From: Ptiloglossa arizonensis | Lineage: Eukaryota; Arthropoda; Insecta; Hymenoptera; Colletidae | Assembly (NCBI RefSeq): GCF_051014685.1 | Contig: NC_135058.1 | Location: 3,882,811-3,946,810 of the forward strand | DNA length: 64,000 nt | Direction of reading: 5' to 3' | Shown: in pieces, positions 48,884-61,708 of the stretch | How the letters are laid out: each line of letters opens with the position of its first letter | How positions within the stretch are numbered: position 1 is the stretch's first letter | Program-made: the position numbers and the translations under genes | The notes under the pieces: generated by a model | Databases searched by the model: none | Seen by the model: the letters and a program-made list of their open reading frames with translations, nothing else | Told to the model about the DNA's origin: nothing

Positions 48884-49330
48884 TGTACGGCGTGCGTCAG
48901 AGCAGTTTTCGTGACTGCTAACCTAATTCGCAGCTCCCCGCTACCATGATCGTGTAGAATCGGCGGGCCGCACTTTTACCCTCGCGCAGCGCCGGAAATG
49001 TCGGCCAGCTTCCGGTGATCGCCGCTCCGGCGGCACCCGGTCGGAAACGAAGTTACGATTTCGTAACGACCATACGCGGGAACGGACCGGGGACGATTAT
49101 GTTCGCGGTTCTGGGAAATTGGAACATTGTTGGCAGCGATGGGAGTGGCGCGCGTTTCGATAGGTTTGTGCTCGAAACCGATACCTTGTATCGAATCGTG
49201 GAACGTCTCGGGCGATTCGAGAGACCCGTCGAGACCACCGTGGCCATTAATTACGCGAATTTGATTCTCGAAGGTGGCCACGCCGACCGGTCGACGATTC
49301 AGGTAAAACGTTCGCGACAAAATTGAACAA
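48884..49330. other. GC-richer non-repetitive island
   Basis: After the purine array the sequence turns GC-rich and complex. A plus-strand frame at 49015-49326 is open for 103 codons, with a GT at the end of an ATTCAG|GTAAAA junction, but the minus strand is equally open and the residues match nothing I know. It could be a regulatory or untranslated-exon region. Confidence 0.2.
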
Positions 49331-50496
49331 ATTACCCTTGGAACGTACCGGATAGGGTGAAATGTACGATGGAAGGCGGCTGGAATTTGTAACACGGCCA
49401 GAGACGGTCATTTGGCCGATATAATGTTTCGCGAATAACGACGGTGTTCGAATAAACGATACGTCGAAGGATTCCACGGAGAGTATCGCGGAGAAACCTA
49501 TGGAAAGATACGCGAGGAGGAGTTTCGTTTCAAAGTTGGAGAGTATCGTTTAAACGATATTAGAAACGAGAGCAGTATCCACGGTAAAGGTTCTGTATTA
49601 AATACGATACAGTGTATACAATAATACCTACGAAGAGTTTCAAGTATCTGCGCGATGTATACGTTCGACGATAATAATAATATTGATAACGATGAAACCG
49701 AGGCCGGTTTGTTTAACGACGAACGAGCAACAATTAGACGTATCGTAATATTAGCATTCGTCGGGATACATTTGTTCGATATCGTACGTCGTTGATTCGT
49801 CGCGGTCTCGATGATACTCGATGTTTCGATTCGTATCGATACCGCGGGAAATGTCAACACGGTGCACGGGGGATTGATACCGATATCGTATTAATGTGTT
49901 ATTTAATTGGTTTCGTTGGTAGCGTGTCGTGAAGCAAGTCGAAACGCAACCGTGTGATCGAGCGTAGCTCCTAGCAAAGTTTTCGAGCACGGAACAAAGT
50001 GCAGGTTCCGGGAGCTGCTGAGGGCGATTATTTCAAGTAACGAGCAATTATACGCGCAGTTCCTTGCCTTTCGAAGATTTTCCATCCCCTTCCTCTCGTC
50101 TTTCCGTCCATCGTCGTGGATTTCATTGCTTTTCATCGTCGCGGATTCGAGGAACGTTCGTTCCCGTTCTCTCTCGTCTTTCTCATATCCAATTTAGAAA
50201 ATTAAATTCTACGTCAGTTCGGATCGGCGAAAAATCAATACCGGTTACCCGCTCGCACGTTTACACTTTATATCGCGCGGACACGACTCGTTGCCGTTTC
50301 GACAGTCAATAGATTTTAATAAAACGTTCCGCGAACGATCGTTGCCGTGGCCGTGTTCGCGTTTTCCTTGCAAATTTTCGTGCACCGCGCGTGCAAAAAT
50401 ATTTCACCATCGAAGATAACTCCCACGTGTAATAACGATCATTCCGAATTGCCTTTCTACGGAAACAATGTGCGTTTCGAATTCAACTACCCCCTC

Positions 50497-50519
50497 CACA
50501 CACACACACACACACACAC
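50497..50519. repeat. (CA)n microsatellite
   Basis: About eleven CA dinucleotides. Confidence 0.95.
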
Positions 50520-52599
50520 CCGTTTTATAACGCAGCTTCGCAACGAACGACCGTAAAGTAATTCACGGCCGGACTCCCCGTGGCGATATTTCACGATCAT
50601 TGAAATTAACACGTGAATTAACTTGTTTATTATTAGAAACAGAACCGGGGTACGTAAAAGTGGCGCATTATACCATCGGATTACGTCTTGATACGTTTAA
50701 CGATGGGGATTACTATCGAAAATATTAAACAATGTTGCCACCCGCTTATTAGCCACGCGAATAACGAGCGTTTATTTTTCACGAAATTGCACCGACTTAT
50801 TATCCGACATCCATCGCGGCCGGCTCGAACGTATATCAGAAGTCGTGAAAATTGTTTATTGCACAATGACGAATAACGTCCACTTTTGCGTGACTGTGCC
50901 GACTGTAACGTATTGTTAAAAATACACCCTCGATAACGAAATCTCCTCGAATCTCTCGAACGGTCGCGGCTTGCATCGCGCAACGATTCGAATTCGTTAT
51001 CGCGAGAAAAATATATTACTCTCGCCGCCGAGCGATCTCGACGACGAATACATTAGCACGCGAAACGTATCGCGAAACTGACAATAAAAAATGCAAACCG
51101 TTTTATTTCGAAACGAAAGGTTATCGTGGAACGTGGAACAAATTATTGTTACTTTTTACTGAAAATTTCCTAGATTGCACCCGAGATGCGCGAGAACCCG
51201 AAAATTTTGAGATTCTCGAAGGAATCTCCGTAGTGGTGTACTACAGTTTAAAAAATATCTAAATACAGAGTCACGCGTTTGTTTGCACGACACTCTTGAA
51301 AAGAATTCACGATAAATAACATTCTTTCGGTTTCTTCTGTCAGTTCTTCGTGAAGTTGCACTGATTCTAAGAATCGTGTGATCTGATGTAAACAAATCAG
51401 CGACTGCGCATTTGGTACTTGAATATTGCGTTAGTATTGAGATACTAAGATTCTTTCGAGAATCTTGTCTTTTTCGAGAATCCCGATAAATTCGTAAATC
51501 TCGAAATTTTCAGTCACTTGTCCCGATTCCGAAACAATTTCGCGTACTCGAGCCGACTCGACGTTTCGTGTTCTCGCACACCATACCTAGACGATGTTCA
51601 TTCCTAGATTCGAATCCATTCTCGGATAGTACGATGGTCCGATTCGAGTATGTAAAAAATTCGTTGCCGATCTTCGTCACCGTTCTCTGTCAATAACAAT
51701 CAAGCGTGAAACGATGGGGTAACTGGTAGACTTGTACGCTAGAATGGGGATGTAAACACTCGTTTGCCTTCTTCTCGCGAACGAACAGCACGTGTAAGTT
51801 TTATCATCGAAGATCCTCGTTCGCAGTGGATGTTGCAGGTGTAAAGTAACGTCTCAACGAGGGAACTTACCATTTGGTGACACAGAACGGTGGATACACG
51901 AGTTTGCGTGACAAACAGAAATTGTGCTCCATAACAGAGTTTTACAGTCGGAGAGAACACGGTTTATTTTCAACAGTTTCCTTTTTGCACGGCGTTGAAT
52001 CAGAGTCGTCGGTTCGTTTAGAGCGACGTTGTTGCGTAAACACGTTTGTACGATAACGTGCTGAAAGTAAAATTATTCGTCCAACAGGTACGACAATTAG
52101 CAGCCTGAAAATCGAGCTTCTTTGTTCGCAACTCTGTATGGTAGATTTTTGTTATTCGCGTTGCTGGAGCTTGACACGGACCGTTAACACCGATGCCACT
52201 TGATGTAGCGCGAATGTGGTCTATTTAACTCGAGGGAACAACAAATGGGTATAAATTTCAAATTCGAATAATGTAGGTTTAATAAATGGTACTAGGTAAC
52301 TATTGATTGTGTTTGGAGTGGGATTATAAGCTATTTATGTACAGGGTGTACCACTGTACATTGATCCTGATCGGTCTCACGATCGAAGTAGTCTAAAACG
52401 ATACACAAGATTTCGAAATCCCATGAATCCAAATCCACAAGTTCTTGAGGTGGAATGGAAGTGTTTCTGGGGTGTCTGGAGTTCAGGGTAGTTCTCCGAA
52501 TTCGGAGAATATCTTCAATTCAGAATGATTCTGAAAACTTTCGAGGTATCAGGTATTGTAGAGGTTTCTGGAGACACCAAAGGTCTCTAAAGAATTCCG

Positions 52600-53190
52600 A
52601 AGAGATCTGGAATTCCAAGAATTCTAGAAGTATCGAGAAGTTCGAAGAGTTTTCAAAGTTCTCGAAAGATTCGAATATTCTGGAATGGTTTGGAACTTCG
52701 AGAGTTCTAGAAGTATCGAGAAGTTCGAAGGGTTTTCAAAGATCTCGAATGATTCGAATATTCTGAAATGGTTTGGAACTTCGAGAGTAGAAGTACCGAG
52801 AAGTTCGAAGTGTTTTCGAAGATCTCGAAAGATTCGAATATTCTGAAATGGTTTGGAACTTCGAGAGTTCTAGAAGTATCGAGAAGTTCGAAGGGTTTTC
52901 AAAGATCTCGAATGATTCGAATATTCTGAAATGGTTTGGAACTTCGAGAGTAGAAGTACCGAGAAGTTCGAAGTGTTTTCGAAGATCTCGAAAGATTCGG
53001 ATATTCTGAAATGGTTTGGAACTTCGAGAGTAGAAGTACCGAGAAGTTCGAAATGTTTTCGAAGATCTCGAAAGATTCGGATATTCTGGAATGGTTTGGA
53101 ACTTCGAGAGTCCTGGAGGTACCTAAAAATTGGAAGAGGTTTCAAAGATTGAGAAATTCTGGAACGATCTGGTACTTCGAGACTCCTGGA
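52600..53190. repeat. 80/83-bp minisatellite, ~6-7 copies
   Basis: TGGAACTTCGAGAG recurs at 52691, 52774, 52854, 52937, 53017 and 53097 (spacings 83, 80, 83, 80, 80). The 3-bp difference is the presence or absence of TTC in GAGAGTTCTAGAAG versus GAGAGTAGAAG. The two unit types alternate in the first four copies. Confidence 0.95.
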
Positions 53191-55084
53191 GGTATCTAAA
53201 AAAAAGCACAGGCTTTCGAAAGTTCCCGAAGACTCCGAGATTCCCGAAAGAACTTGAATTTTAAGAGCTCCGCTGGTACCTAGTCGTTCGAAACGGTTTC
53301 AGGAGTCTCAGGGGTTAGGTATCTGGTGCTTTGGACCATCGAAACATCCCAGAATCAATGATATTCCCGTGTCACCCGAAACTCTCCGGTAACCACGAGA
53401 TCCTTTGGACCTCTGAAATTGCTAGTACATTCAGGTTCTCCAGAACTTTCCGAAAACCCTGGTGCAAACGTGCCGGTTTCAATCCCCCGGATCTCTTGGT
53501 ATGCTTGGAACCTTTGAGGCTCCCGAGATTCCTGAAATTCTCTGTATCGTCTTTCGCGAAGCCAAGGTTGCTGATATTGAGTACCGTGTATTCGATGTTG
53601 GTTTTTACCCTAACCCGTGCATCTAAATCTCTTTACATCGAGTCTCACGAGTCTAAATTTATTCGTTTACGATTCAGACTTCAAGACGTATCTAAAGTTC
53701 CTACGTAACAGACTTCGCGATTCTTGAATCATTCTGTTGTCTTTCGACAGGATCGGAGTTGTTCGTGTTGAATTCTTCATGGACATCTTGACTTCTGAAC
53801 TCAGAGTTGTATAAAACGTTCCAGCGTAGAAACAACGACCGAATTTGTCCATATCCATTCGCGATCAAACATCTCCATACTGTAACACGGCAATATCGTT
53901 AGCTCGACAAGTGTCACGAGTTCAGTTTAAATTTCTGTATATTCGAAGCTGAATAGTTCGTGCGCGAAGAGGTTAGAATTCACGAGTCCGGGAATATCTG
54001 CATCGGATTTCACAGGGTCGGAGTCGTTGGTTTCGGATCCCCTCGATTCTGGGTCGTTTCTACGAAGCTTCTTCTCACTTAATTGCACGTGGTCGTACAA
54101 CCCCAAAATCCACACCAGAGGAAATAAATATTACAAATCTCGACCAGTTCGCAACATAGTAAGTTACTGCGCGAATAGAGAACAGCTCCGTTTCTTAATA
54201 TACCGAAATTGCTTTTATTCGTATGTGTGCACGTTTCTCGCAGTATTGCGCTTTCGTGGATACAGTTACGTTATTTTCAACTCAGATACTTTCGTATCGG
54301 GAACAGAATTCTTGAGTGTTCGGCAACGAAACCGCCCACCGTGCACTCGATTCCAAATTCCCAACTATTTTCTCGCCACGGTCCTATTACTCGCGCCAAA
54401 TTTTTCGCGATAAACAGATCCATTTTGGTGAAAGTACGTTTGAAAAATATTGTTCCCTTTCACGAAATCGGTACCTTTCAAAACAATCCTTGTTTTCTTC
54501 GCTGAGCGAGGTAGTGGCACTCTTTCATCCGAGTTGCATTTTCCGAGAGAACGGTATCCGGCAAATACAGCCGAGTTTCTCGTTTCTTTTTCTTAAATTA
54601 TAGTATATAAAGGATCGAGGTCTGAGAATCGACTTCTGTCGTTCATATTTCTGGCACCCACCCAGTATACTATGTTCGAACTGTTAGCTCGGTCCCACAT
54701 GTTTCGTATACAGGTGGATTTGATTTTTCCACGAGACGAACGCGAGTCAATCCGGGTCCTTGTACATCTTATTTCGAGGACGATTCCTGGGATCATTTTG
54801 TCAATTGTTTTCTTTTATTTCAAAGTAACGCTCCATTCCTCGACGATACTGTGTATCTTATTATTCGAGTTTCCAAATTTCCTTTGAAGACAACTGGGAA
54901 TCTTAATATTGTATTTCGATTATAGAAATATAATTACATATTGGAACCTATTTTACATTTTTGTTAAAAATAATACGAATTTACCATGTCGAACTTAATC
55001 GTGGATAAAATTTATGAGTATCTTCCTCTGATTTGTCTTTCATTCGTTTCAATACGACGATCCTCGTTCGTTCAAGGTAACCGT

Positions 55085-55580
55085 TAAAATTAATCGAATC
55101 CACCGGTGGAGTAATCGCGGTCCCGCGGTCAAATTGTTAACGAATATCTGCGTTCGATTTTCTGCGTGCTGTTAAGTGGAGAAGCCAGATGACCTTTAAA
55201 TATACGAACAGATTGTCGAAAAGGATCGGTTCTGCACGTAAAAATCCAAATTAACGGGAACAAAGGTCTCGCTCGAGCGTGATTGATTCGATCGTTCAGC
55301 CGTCACCAAGCGTTTAAGCCGCAAATCCGCTGGAGCTTGAGGTTGTGCTTTTTTTTAAACGGCCAAATATATGGAGGTTTTACAGCGTCACCCATTCCGA
55401 CGGGGCGATCCATTGAATTTTTTACGGTTCTGTAATCACGCATAACAATCCATTTGATTTGATAACGACCGTGCACCGATTGCGGTTAATTTTAATGATT
55501 TGTTAACGTTCCAACGTTAGCTCGCTGCTGGCGACTAATTGCTATCGCATACCAACGATCTGATTCATATTCGATACGCG
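55085..55580. other. complex non-repetitive island
   Basis: A stretch with little internal repetition and varied words (TTAATTTTAATGATTTGTTA, GGCCAAATATATGGAGG, TTTGATTTGATAACGACC) that differs from the flanking CpG-rich repeats. It is a candidate conserved non-coding element; no coding signal. Confidence 0.2.
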
Positions 55581-56764
55581 TTTGCAATGGATTGCTGAAA
55601 TTGTCCACGTTGAACTTGCAACTGCTCGGATACATCAAATTCTAAGTACCGCACCGATAGATCTTTCTCGATTCGTTCGCGACACGAACTCCCGCAAACA
55701 CGATTTTTCCGAATTTTCGGATTTCGGAATCACGGTGAAATACAGTATCGATGTTTCCGTCGAACTTACGACGAAAGTTTCGAACATTCCAAGTTATTCA
55801 AGCGTACGGAAAGTGACGGTACGCAGTACGATGTGTTTTCTTAAACAAATTTCTTCGATCAACGATTTATAGTACAGGCTAGAAAATATACCGTCTAATG
55901 CAACGTACGCGGAGACGAGAATAAATCATTTAATGTACAAAATAAGAATTTTTTCGCTATCGTTGATAAAAATTCCAAATTTCACCAGAGTTTCCTATGT
56001 ATTATAGATAGAGATATTTGGAAAAGTAATAAAACCAGTATTTTCTTATCCATCTTATGGAAAGAGAATATGCTTCCTGTTGGTACTGTACGACGTCGAG
56101 AAGTATCAATAAAAACGAGTCGGTGGCTTCGATGATCAATTCGATACTTTCCTCGGTCGATCGCCGCATCGAATGATTAATAGACTTAAGTGTCGGTCGG
56201 TGGTTCACTCGGATTCGGGGAGAACTAATCACCGCAACCTCATGAGAATATCGCGTGTATGTCGGTCGAATATCAACAGCGGGAGAATGCATTCCGGCTG
56301 GATACAACAGGTGCAAGCAGGTGTCTTTACTTGCAGAGGCAGCGCAGTAAATGGGAAGTGGCATCGTAGTAATCCAATTGAACTGGATTTACGTTTCCCG
56401 TGCTTCCATTATGTTTGCACCGATATCGCGACGTCCGCGATCTTAGCAGCGCCGCGAAACAAATTCGCGGCGCGCGGCACCACGTTCCACGTCGTAACCA
56501 TAAACGCGTCAATACGGTATCAATGCTGCATCCGTGTTTCCAGAAGCGGGGACGCTCTGGAAACATTTGCATGAAACTTTGATTCGAACTCGCTCTTTAT
56601 GCATGAATGGAATTGATATTGGTGGAAACACGTAGATACGAATTAAACTTCTATCCTCAACGGGAATCATCGTCTGCTGGCCTCTTCAGGTGTATAAATC
56701 TGTTATTATTGTCACCGTGTTAGCGAACACCGAAACTTTCATCGAACACGTGCATCGTGGTACG

Positions 56765-57060
56765 ACTTGCACGTTTTGTTATCGCGTGAAATTCAACGAC
56801 AGAACGAACAATTATCCTTACGGAGCGTTATCCTCGCGAACGATGATATTTTCTTTTTCATTGGTATTTTTCATCGATTTTCTTATTCTTATACAATTTT
56901 TTTAGTTTCACCGAACGCGTTAATCGGAGTACATACATTTTCTTATCGCGTGAAATACAACGAGAGAGAATGATTAACCTTTTGGAATATTATCATCGCG
57001 AACAATGATATTTTCTTTTTCATTAGTATTTTTCACCGACATTGTCACCTTTGTGCAGCT
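56765..57060. repeat. two-copy ~162-bp tandem duplication
   Basis: ATCGCGTGAA occurs at 56781 and 56945, and ATGATATTTTCTTTTTCATT at 56843 and 57005 (162 bp apart). Confidence 0.85.
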
Positions 57061-58144
57061 TTTCTTTCATCGACGTGTCTCGTTCGTCCAGCGAACGTTA
57101 TTTCTGTCGGTGTTCTCCCGGTATTCGTTTTATTGTTCCGTGATGTTCTCCGACGATTTTGTACACGGTACGGTGGTATCGGATTATCACGATTTCACGT
57201 CTATGTCACAAAGTCGGTACCTACTTTGGCAGAGTTCGTTTTATCGTCTCGTACGATCTAAAATCGGAGAGTCGAACGCTCGTCCCGCGTTCGGTTCGCG
57301 AAATGCGGACGATTGTGTTAGATAACAAGGGCAACGATGTTATCAATCGGGAAGTTAGTTACTCTCGAGCAGTGGAGGGTCTTCCCCTCGAATCCTCGAA
57401 ATTTAGGGTGTTCCTAAAATAAGCGGCGAAACTCCAGGGGTGTATTCCAGTCATTGTAACGATAATGAAATGTCGTATAAATGTAGGTTTCCTTTGAAAT
57501 TATGGCCTATTAACGTTACGCTTTTGGAGGAAGTAAATGTAGCCCGCATGAATAAGGAGGCGAACTTAAACTTAATCGATACGACGATTCTCGTCGATAT
57601 TCCCTATTTAACGTTCCTTGTTTCTATTCTGGTGCTCGCCAGTTCGTTCGAATGCTGGAATCGACTATTAATATACGAATTTTGACATCGATAACTCGAG
57701 CACGAAGCGTTTGCAAATTTATCTTTACAACTGTATACCATTCTAACGAGTACGGTATCTTTCTCGAGTTTGTCCATTTAGCTGAGAAGTATCATTTACG
57801 TTGTTACCCGTCGTACTTTTTCAATTCAAAGACCAAATTCGTGCAAAGATCGAAAGTTCAACTTCCATCTTATTCGGTGGCCATTTTTTGGGGCGTCGTA
57901 TTTAAAGAATTTTCTCTAGATTTCAATGGACTTTTAAAAGTACGATCTCTACCGAAATTTGTGCACAACCGTTTCGTGAAATCGTCGCGACGGTCGATGC
58001 GTTAACAATTCTTCGATCAGAATTCTTTGAACGTTTAGCTCGCGTCACGCCGCGCAAATTTTCGATCGTTCCCTTTGTAACGCTCGTCACGAATCGAGCT
58101 TTATTTAGAAACTGCAAATACCTTGTGTCACAGCGACTAACCAA

Positions 58145-59370
58145 GTTTATCGATTCTACGGTTCTTCATTTTTACGAACACTGCCTCCGAAACACCGTAC
58201 ACGAGGTGAACGTCATCGAGCATTATTTCAACAACACCGTTGGAAAGTCACGCTAACAAACCGAATTTATTACAAAATCCAATTTCCACTTATTGCGAAT
58301 CGAGCTCTGCGCAGTGGAATCGTGATACAGAAACGAAGTTTATCGATCCACCGATTCTTCACTTTTACAAATACTCCCTTCGAAACACCCTGTACAACCC
58401 TATCGAGCACTGTATCGACAACACCGTTGGAAAGTCTCGTTACAAAACGCATTTATTACAAAATTCAATTTCCACTTCTTACGAATCCATCTTTATTAAA
58501 AACACCACCGATACACCCTGTTCTTCGCTTTCGCGAACACTCCCTCTGTAGCGCCCTATACGATGCTGTGAAATATTGTTTCAATAACACCCCGAGCCTC
58601 GTTACGAATCAAATTTGTTACAAAGTCCAATTTTTACTTCTTACGAATCCATCTTTATTAAAAAATCACCGATACACATTATTCTTCGCTTTCGCGAACA
58701 CTCGCTCTGCGAACCCCTGTACGACGCTAACAAACATCGTTTCAACAACGCGTTGGAAAGTCTCGTTACAAACCGAATTTATTACGAAATCCAATTTCCA
58801 CTTCTTACGAATCCATCCTTATTAACCCTTTCCACTCGAGAGGCGATCCTCGAACGCCACTTAATTCGGTGTACATTGTCCAATTCGGAAAACGATCGTA
58901 GTTTGGAATTTAAATTAATATGAAATGTTGAAATGAAAATGTTACGTTTGAAATTAATTATACGATTCGAAGGATTTCATCGAGGTGTTAGTTTCGGATA
59001 GCAGAGAAGCTTCCAGTGCAAAGGGTTAAAAACCACCGATACACCCCTTCCTTGCTTTCTCGAACGCTTCCTCTGTAACCCCTTGTACGTGGATAACAAA
59101 CATTATTTCAACAACACGTTGGAAGGTCACGTTACAAACCGAATTCATTACGAAATCATCAAGGGTGCTCATCGAAATCCAATTTCCACTTCTTACGAAT
59201 CCATCTTCCTCAAACCACCACCGATACCCCCAGTTGTTCGCTTTCGCGAGCACTCCCTCTGTAACCCCCTGTACGTCGATATCAAACATTATTTCAACAA
59301 CACGCTGGAAAGTCTCGTTACAAACCGAATTTATTACGAAATCCAATTGGCGCGACGGGGGCGGACAATT
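58145..59370. repeat. 162-187 bp tandem array interrupted by a MITE
   Basis: A TCTCGTTACAAAC-like anchor occurs at 58248, 58435, 58597, 58761, 59127 and 59313. Spacings are 187, 162, 164, 366 and 186; the 366 interval contains a 204-bp insertion, leaving 162. Units share CCAATTTCCACTTCTTACGA, CACCGATACACCC and TTTCGCGAACACTC. Confidence 0.95.
58822..59029 (+). mobile_element. piggyBac-like MITE, intact copy at TTAA
   Basis: The element begins TTAACCCTTTCCACTCGA and ends with the inverted TCCAGTGCAAAGGGTTAA, so both ends carry TTAA, the duplicated target of piggyBac transposons. The core between the TTAAs is 200 bp and non-coding. It lies inside a tandem-array unit at the point where neighbouring units read TTATTAAAAA. 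A second, inverted and eroded copy is at 42174-42434. Confidence 0.9.
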
Positions 59371-59679
59371 TGGCCCAATCAAGGGATACCGGAGTTACGA
59401 GTGTATTCGGTCGGTTGGAAGCGGTCGGGCAGCACTCGTCGCGTGTCACGAACCCTCGCGCGGATTCGTTTCGATCGGACGGCTCGGCTCCCGTGCAAAG
59501 AGCTAATTTGTCAACGTGATCTCGTTACAAAATAATTAAGACGAAACGCCGTTAAGCCCCCGGGCTACGCGTACCGAGCGGAGAAATACGATGCGGCTGC
59601 GTTTCGTTCCGGTTGTAAGTCGTGGCGGCGGAGGCGGTGGTGGCGGCAGCTGCGGATAAAAGAGAATTGCTTTAATTAC

Positions 59680-59785
59680 GGGCCTGCCATTTGCAAACAG
59701 CCCCGCGCGCGCACTTTGACAGCCATGCTTCGCAGCTCATTTCTGGAGAGTACGGGACGGTTTGGTGCACGGCGCCAGAGAGAGG

Positions 59786-59830
<45 letters not shown>

Positions 59831-59850
59831 TTCCAGAATTTATGTACACG
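59680..59850. repeat. (GA)n microsatellite beside a complex segment
   Basis: GA dinucleotides run at about 59783-59827. They are preceded by a non-repetitive segment with TTTAATTACGGGCC and GCCATTTGCAAACAG, the first containing a homeodomain-type TAATTA word. Confidence 0.6.
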
Positions 59851-61708
59851 CGTTACGTGCCCGTACCCGCGGGTACATAGCCATTACTAGTCCGTGCCGT
59901 TGCTTCGATGGTACAACCGTTAATATACAGGGTGAGTCGATGAGAATTGCTCTCCAAACTGTAACATTACCTTGTTCGACTCGATCGAAAAATCTTTCGA
60001 GACAAATTGTATTCAAGAGAACGTTTCAATCTTTCAGATCTCAAATTCTCGAGTACATCGACGTAACGTTGAGCTTTTAAAACGATACTGTACCTTATTC
60101 AACCGATAAGAGGGTAAACTCACCGTGCAAAATCCCTTTGAACCTTTAGAAAAATATTCAATATCGTTCGAGAAACTCAAAGTGTCCACGATTGCTCCGA
60201 AAATATACACCTGAACGATTAAACGCCATTCTTGGTACACGAGGCATTTCCCGCGATATGTGTTCTTTTCGTCGAATCGATTTACGAAATATATCGGACA
60301 GTTCTTATCGGCTCACTTGTACAAATGTACGTGTACACAGTTGCAGACGTGTACGTAACGCGGGAAGAATGGTTTCGATGTAGTAACTTTCAGTTACGCA
60401 AATTACTCCCCCGGGCTCGTATCTAATAATTGCATCCACTCGAACGCCAGGCCGCGAGCTCAACGCGAGCGATTGTTTCTCTCTCTCTCGCGAATTATAT
60501 CTCGCGGTCGCGGAACAATCGGCGCGAGTGTCGCCAATCCTATTAATTTATTCCGAGCGTTGTTTAAGCGAGGTAAGACACCGTTTCGCCATCGATTGAT
60601 AATTTTGCTCGCCCATCGAATCGCGTACCGATTCCCCAGGCCCCCTCCCCGGCGCGAGGTTTAGAATTTAGATGGAACATTAACGGAATTCGGCGCACTC
60701 GAAATCGCTCGCGCGCTAACGAGCGCTTGTATATTATATGCACGTCTTGTATCGCATTAATCGCGTTAGCGCGCATCGGTGCTTTCGGGGAGAAACGGCT
60801 GACGATTTAGCCGCCACGAATACGTACGCAAGTCCGCGGTTACCGAAGCTTACGACGGCTGAACCATTGTTTAAAAGTTTGCCACTCGTTACTCGGTGAA
60901 CAAAATTTCTATGTTTCGCCGATCGTCGTATCTCAAGAGTGTTGAGTTTTCCCTCGACTTCACGGAAATGTGTTTCTGTATACTTGGAAATGGTGTTTCT
61001 CTAACATATTCTCTAATATCTGTACCAAAGAAACAGGAATTGTATTCAGGGGTAATTGATTCGATATTTCCGGTCCGGAGGATATTACACATCTTGGTTA
61101 ACGTCTCTGTCTCACGGTGTTACGATTTTTAACTAAAAAACGTTTATGGAAAAAAATCTTAACGTTGTTGGATTCTTCTGGGTACCAGTGTCCTTTTTAC
61201 GAAACACGTTGTAACTCGAAAGAAATCTGTAGGAGAATATTGGTTTCCCTGATCGGTGAAGTACTTTCGAACGCAATATTGGGAATATGACCATCAGTTT
61301 TGAAGAAAGAATAATTCGACACTCGGTGGGTCAATTGATCAATTATTTGAATAGTGACGGTAGTCGATGATTCGTTGTTGGGGTAATTTTTCCAACGAGA
61401 ATAAAATTGTCACCGAATCCAATTTCGAAATCGAGAAACGATCGAACGAGTCGACGTTCGACGTGAAAATAGACGACGGGGGTGTCCCGGGACTTTTGAA
61501 CAACGTTGTAGCCGCGAACGTTCGCCGCTGAAGCAGGATTTTATTTGAGATTTTATGGAACACAATAAGTTGAAATTGAGTTCCCGCGGAGCTTGATTAC
61601 GCGCATTTGCATCTCTTTGTGTTTAATCTGTTCAATTATTCTGTAATGGAGCGGCGCTTCGCTGGGATTTCTTGTTACCAATGTTTGGTGTTCTGATTTT
61701 CCTTTCAG

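Larger units (their letters stand above)
18564..61708 (+). other. unc-13 intron 4 (43 kb)
   Basis: A single intron between C2A exons 4 and 5, defined by the phase-0 match on both sides and the continuity of the C2 alignment. Donor GTAACG; acceptor TTCTGATTTTCCTTTCAG, which is strong and has a branch-point-like CTGAT. It is filled with tandem arrays, DNA-transposon fragments and inverted repeats listed separately. Stretches with nothing recognisable: 22110-24220, 24770-26690, 26870-28020, 37000-38690, 39120-40970, 43250-43760, 45330-46780, 49400-52600, 53200-55080, 57070-58140 and 59850-61700. Confidence 0.85.
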
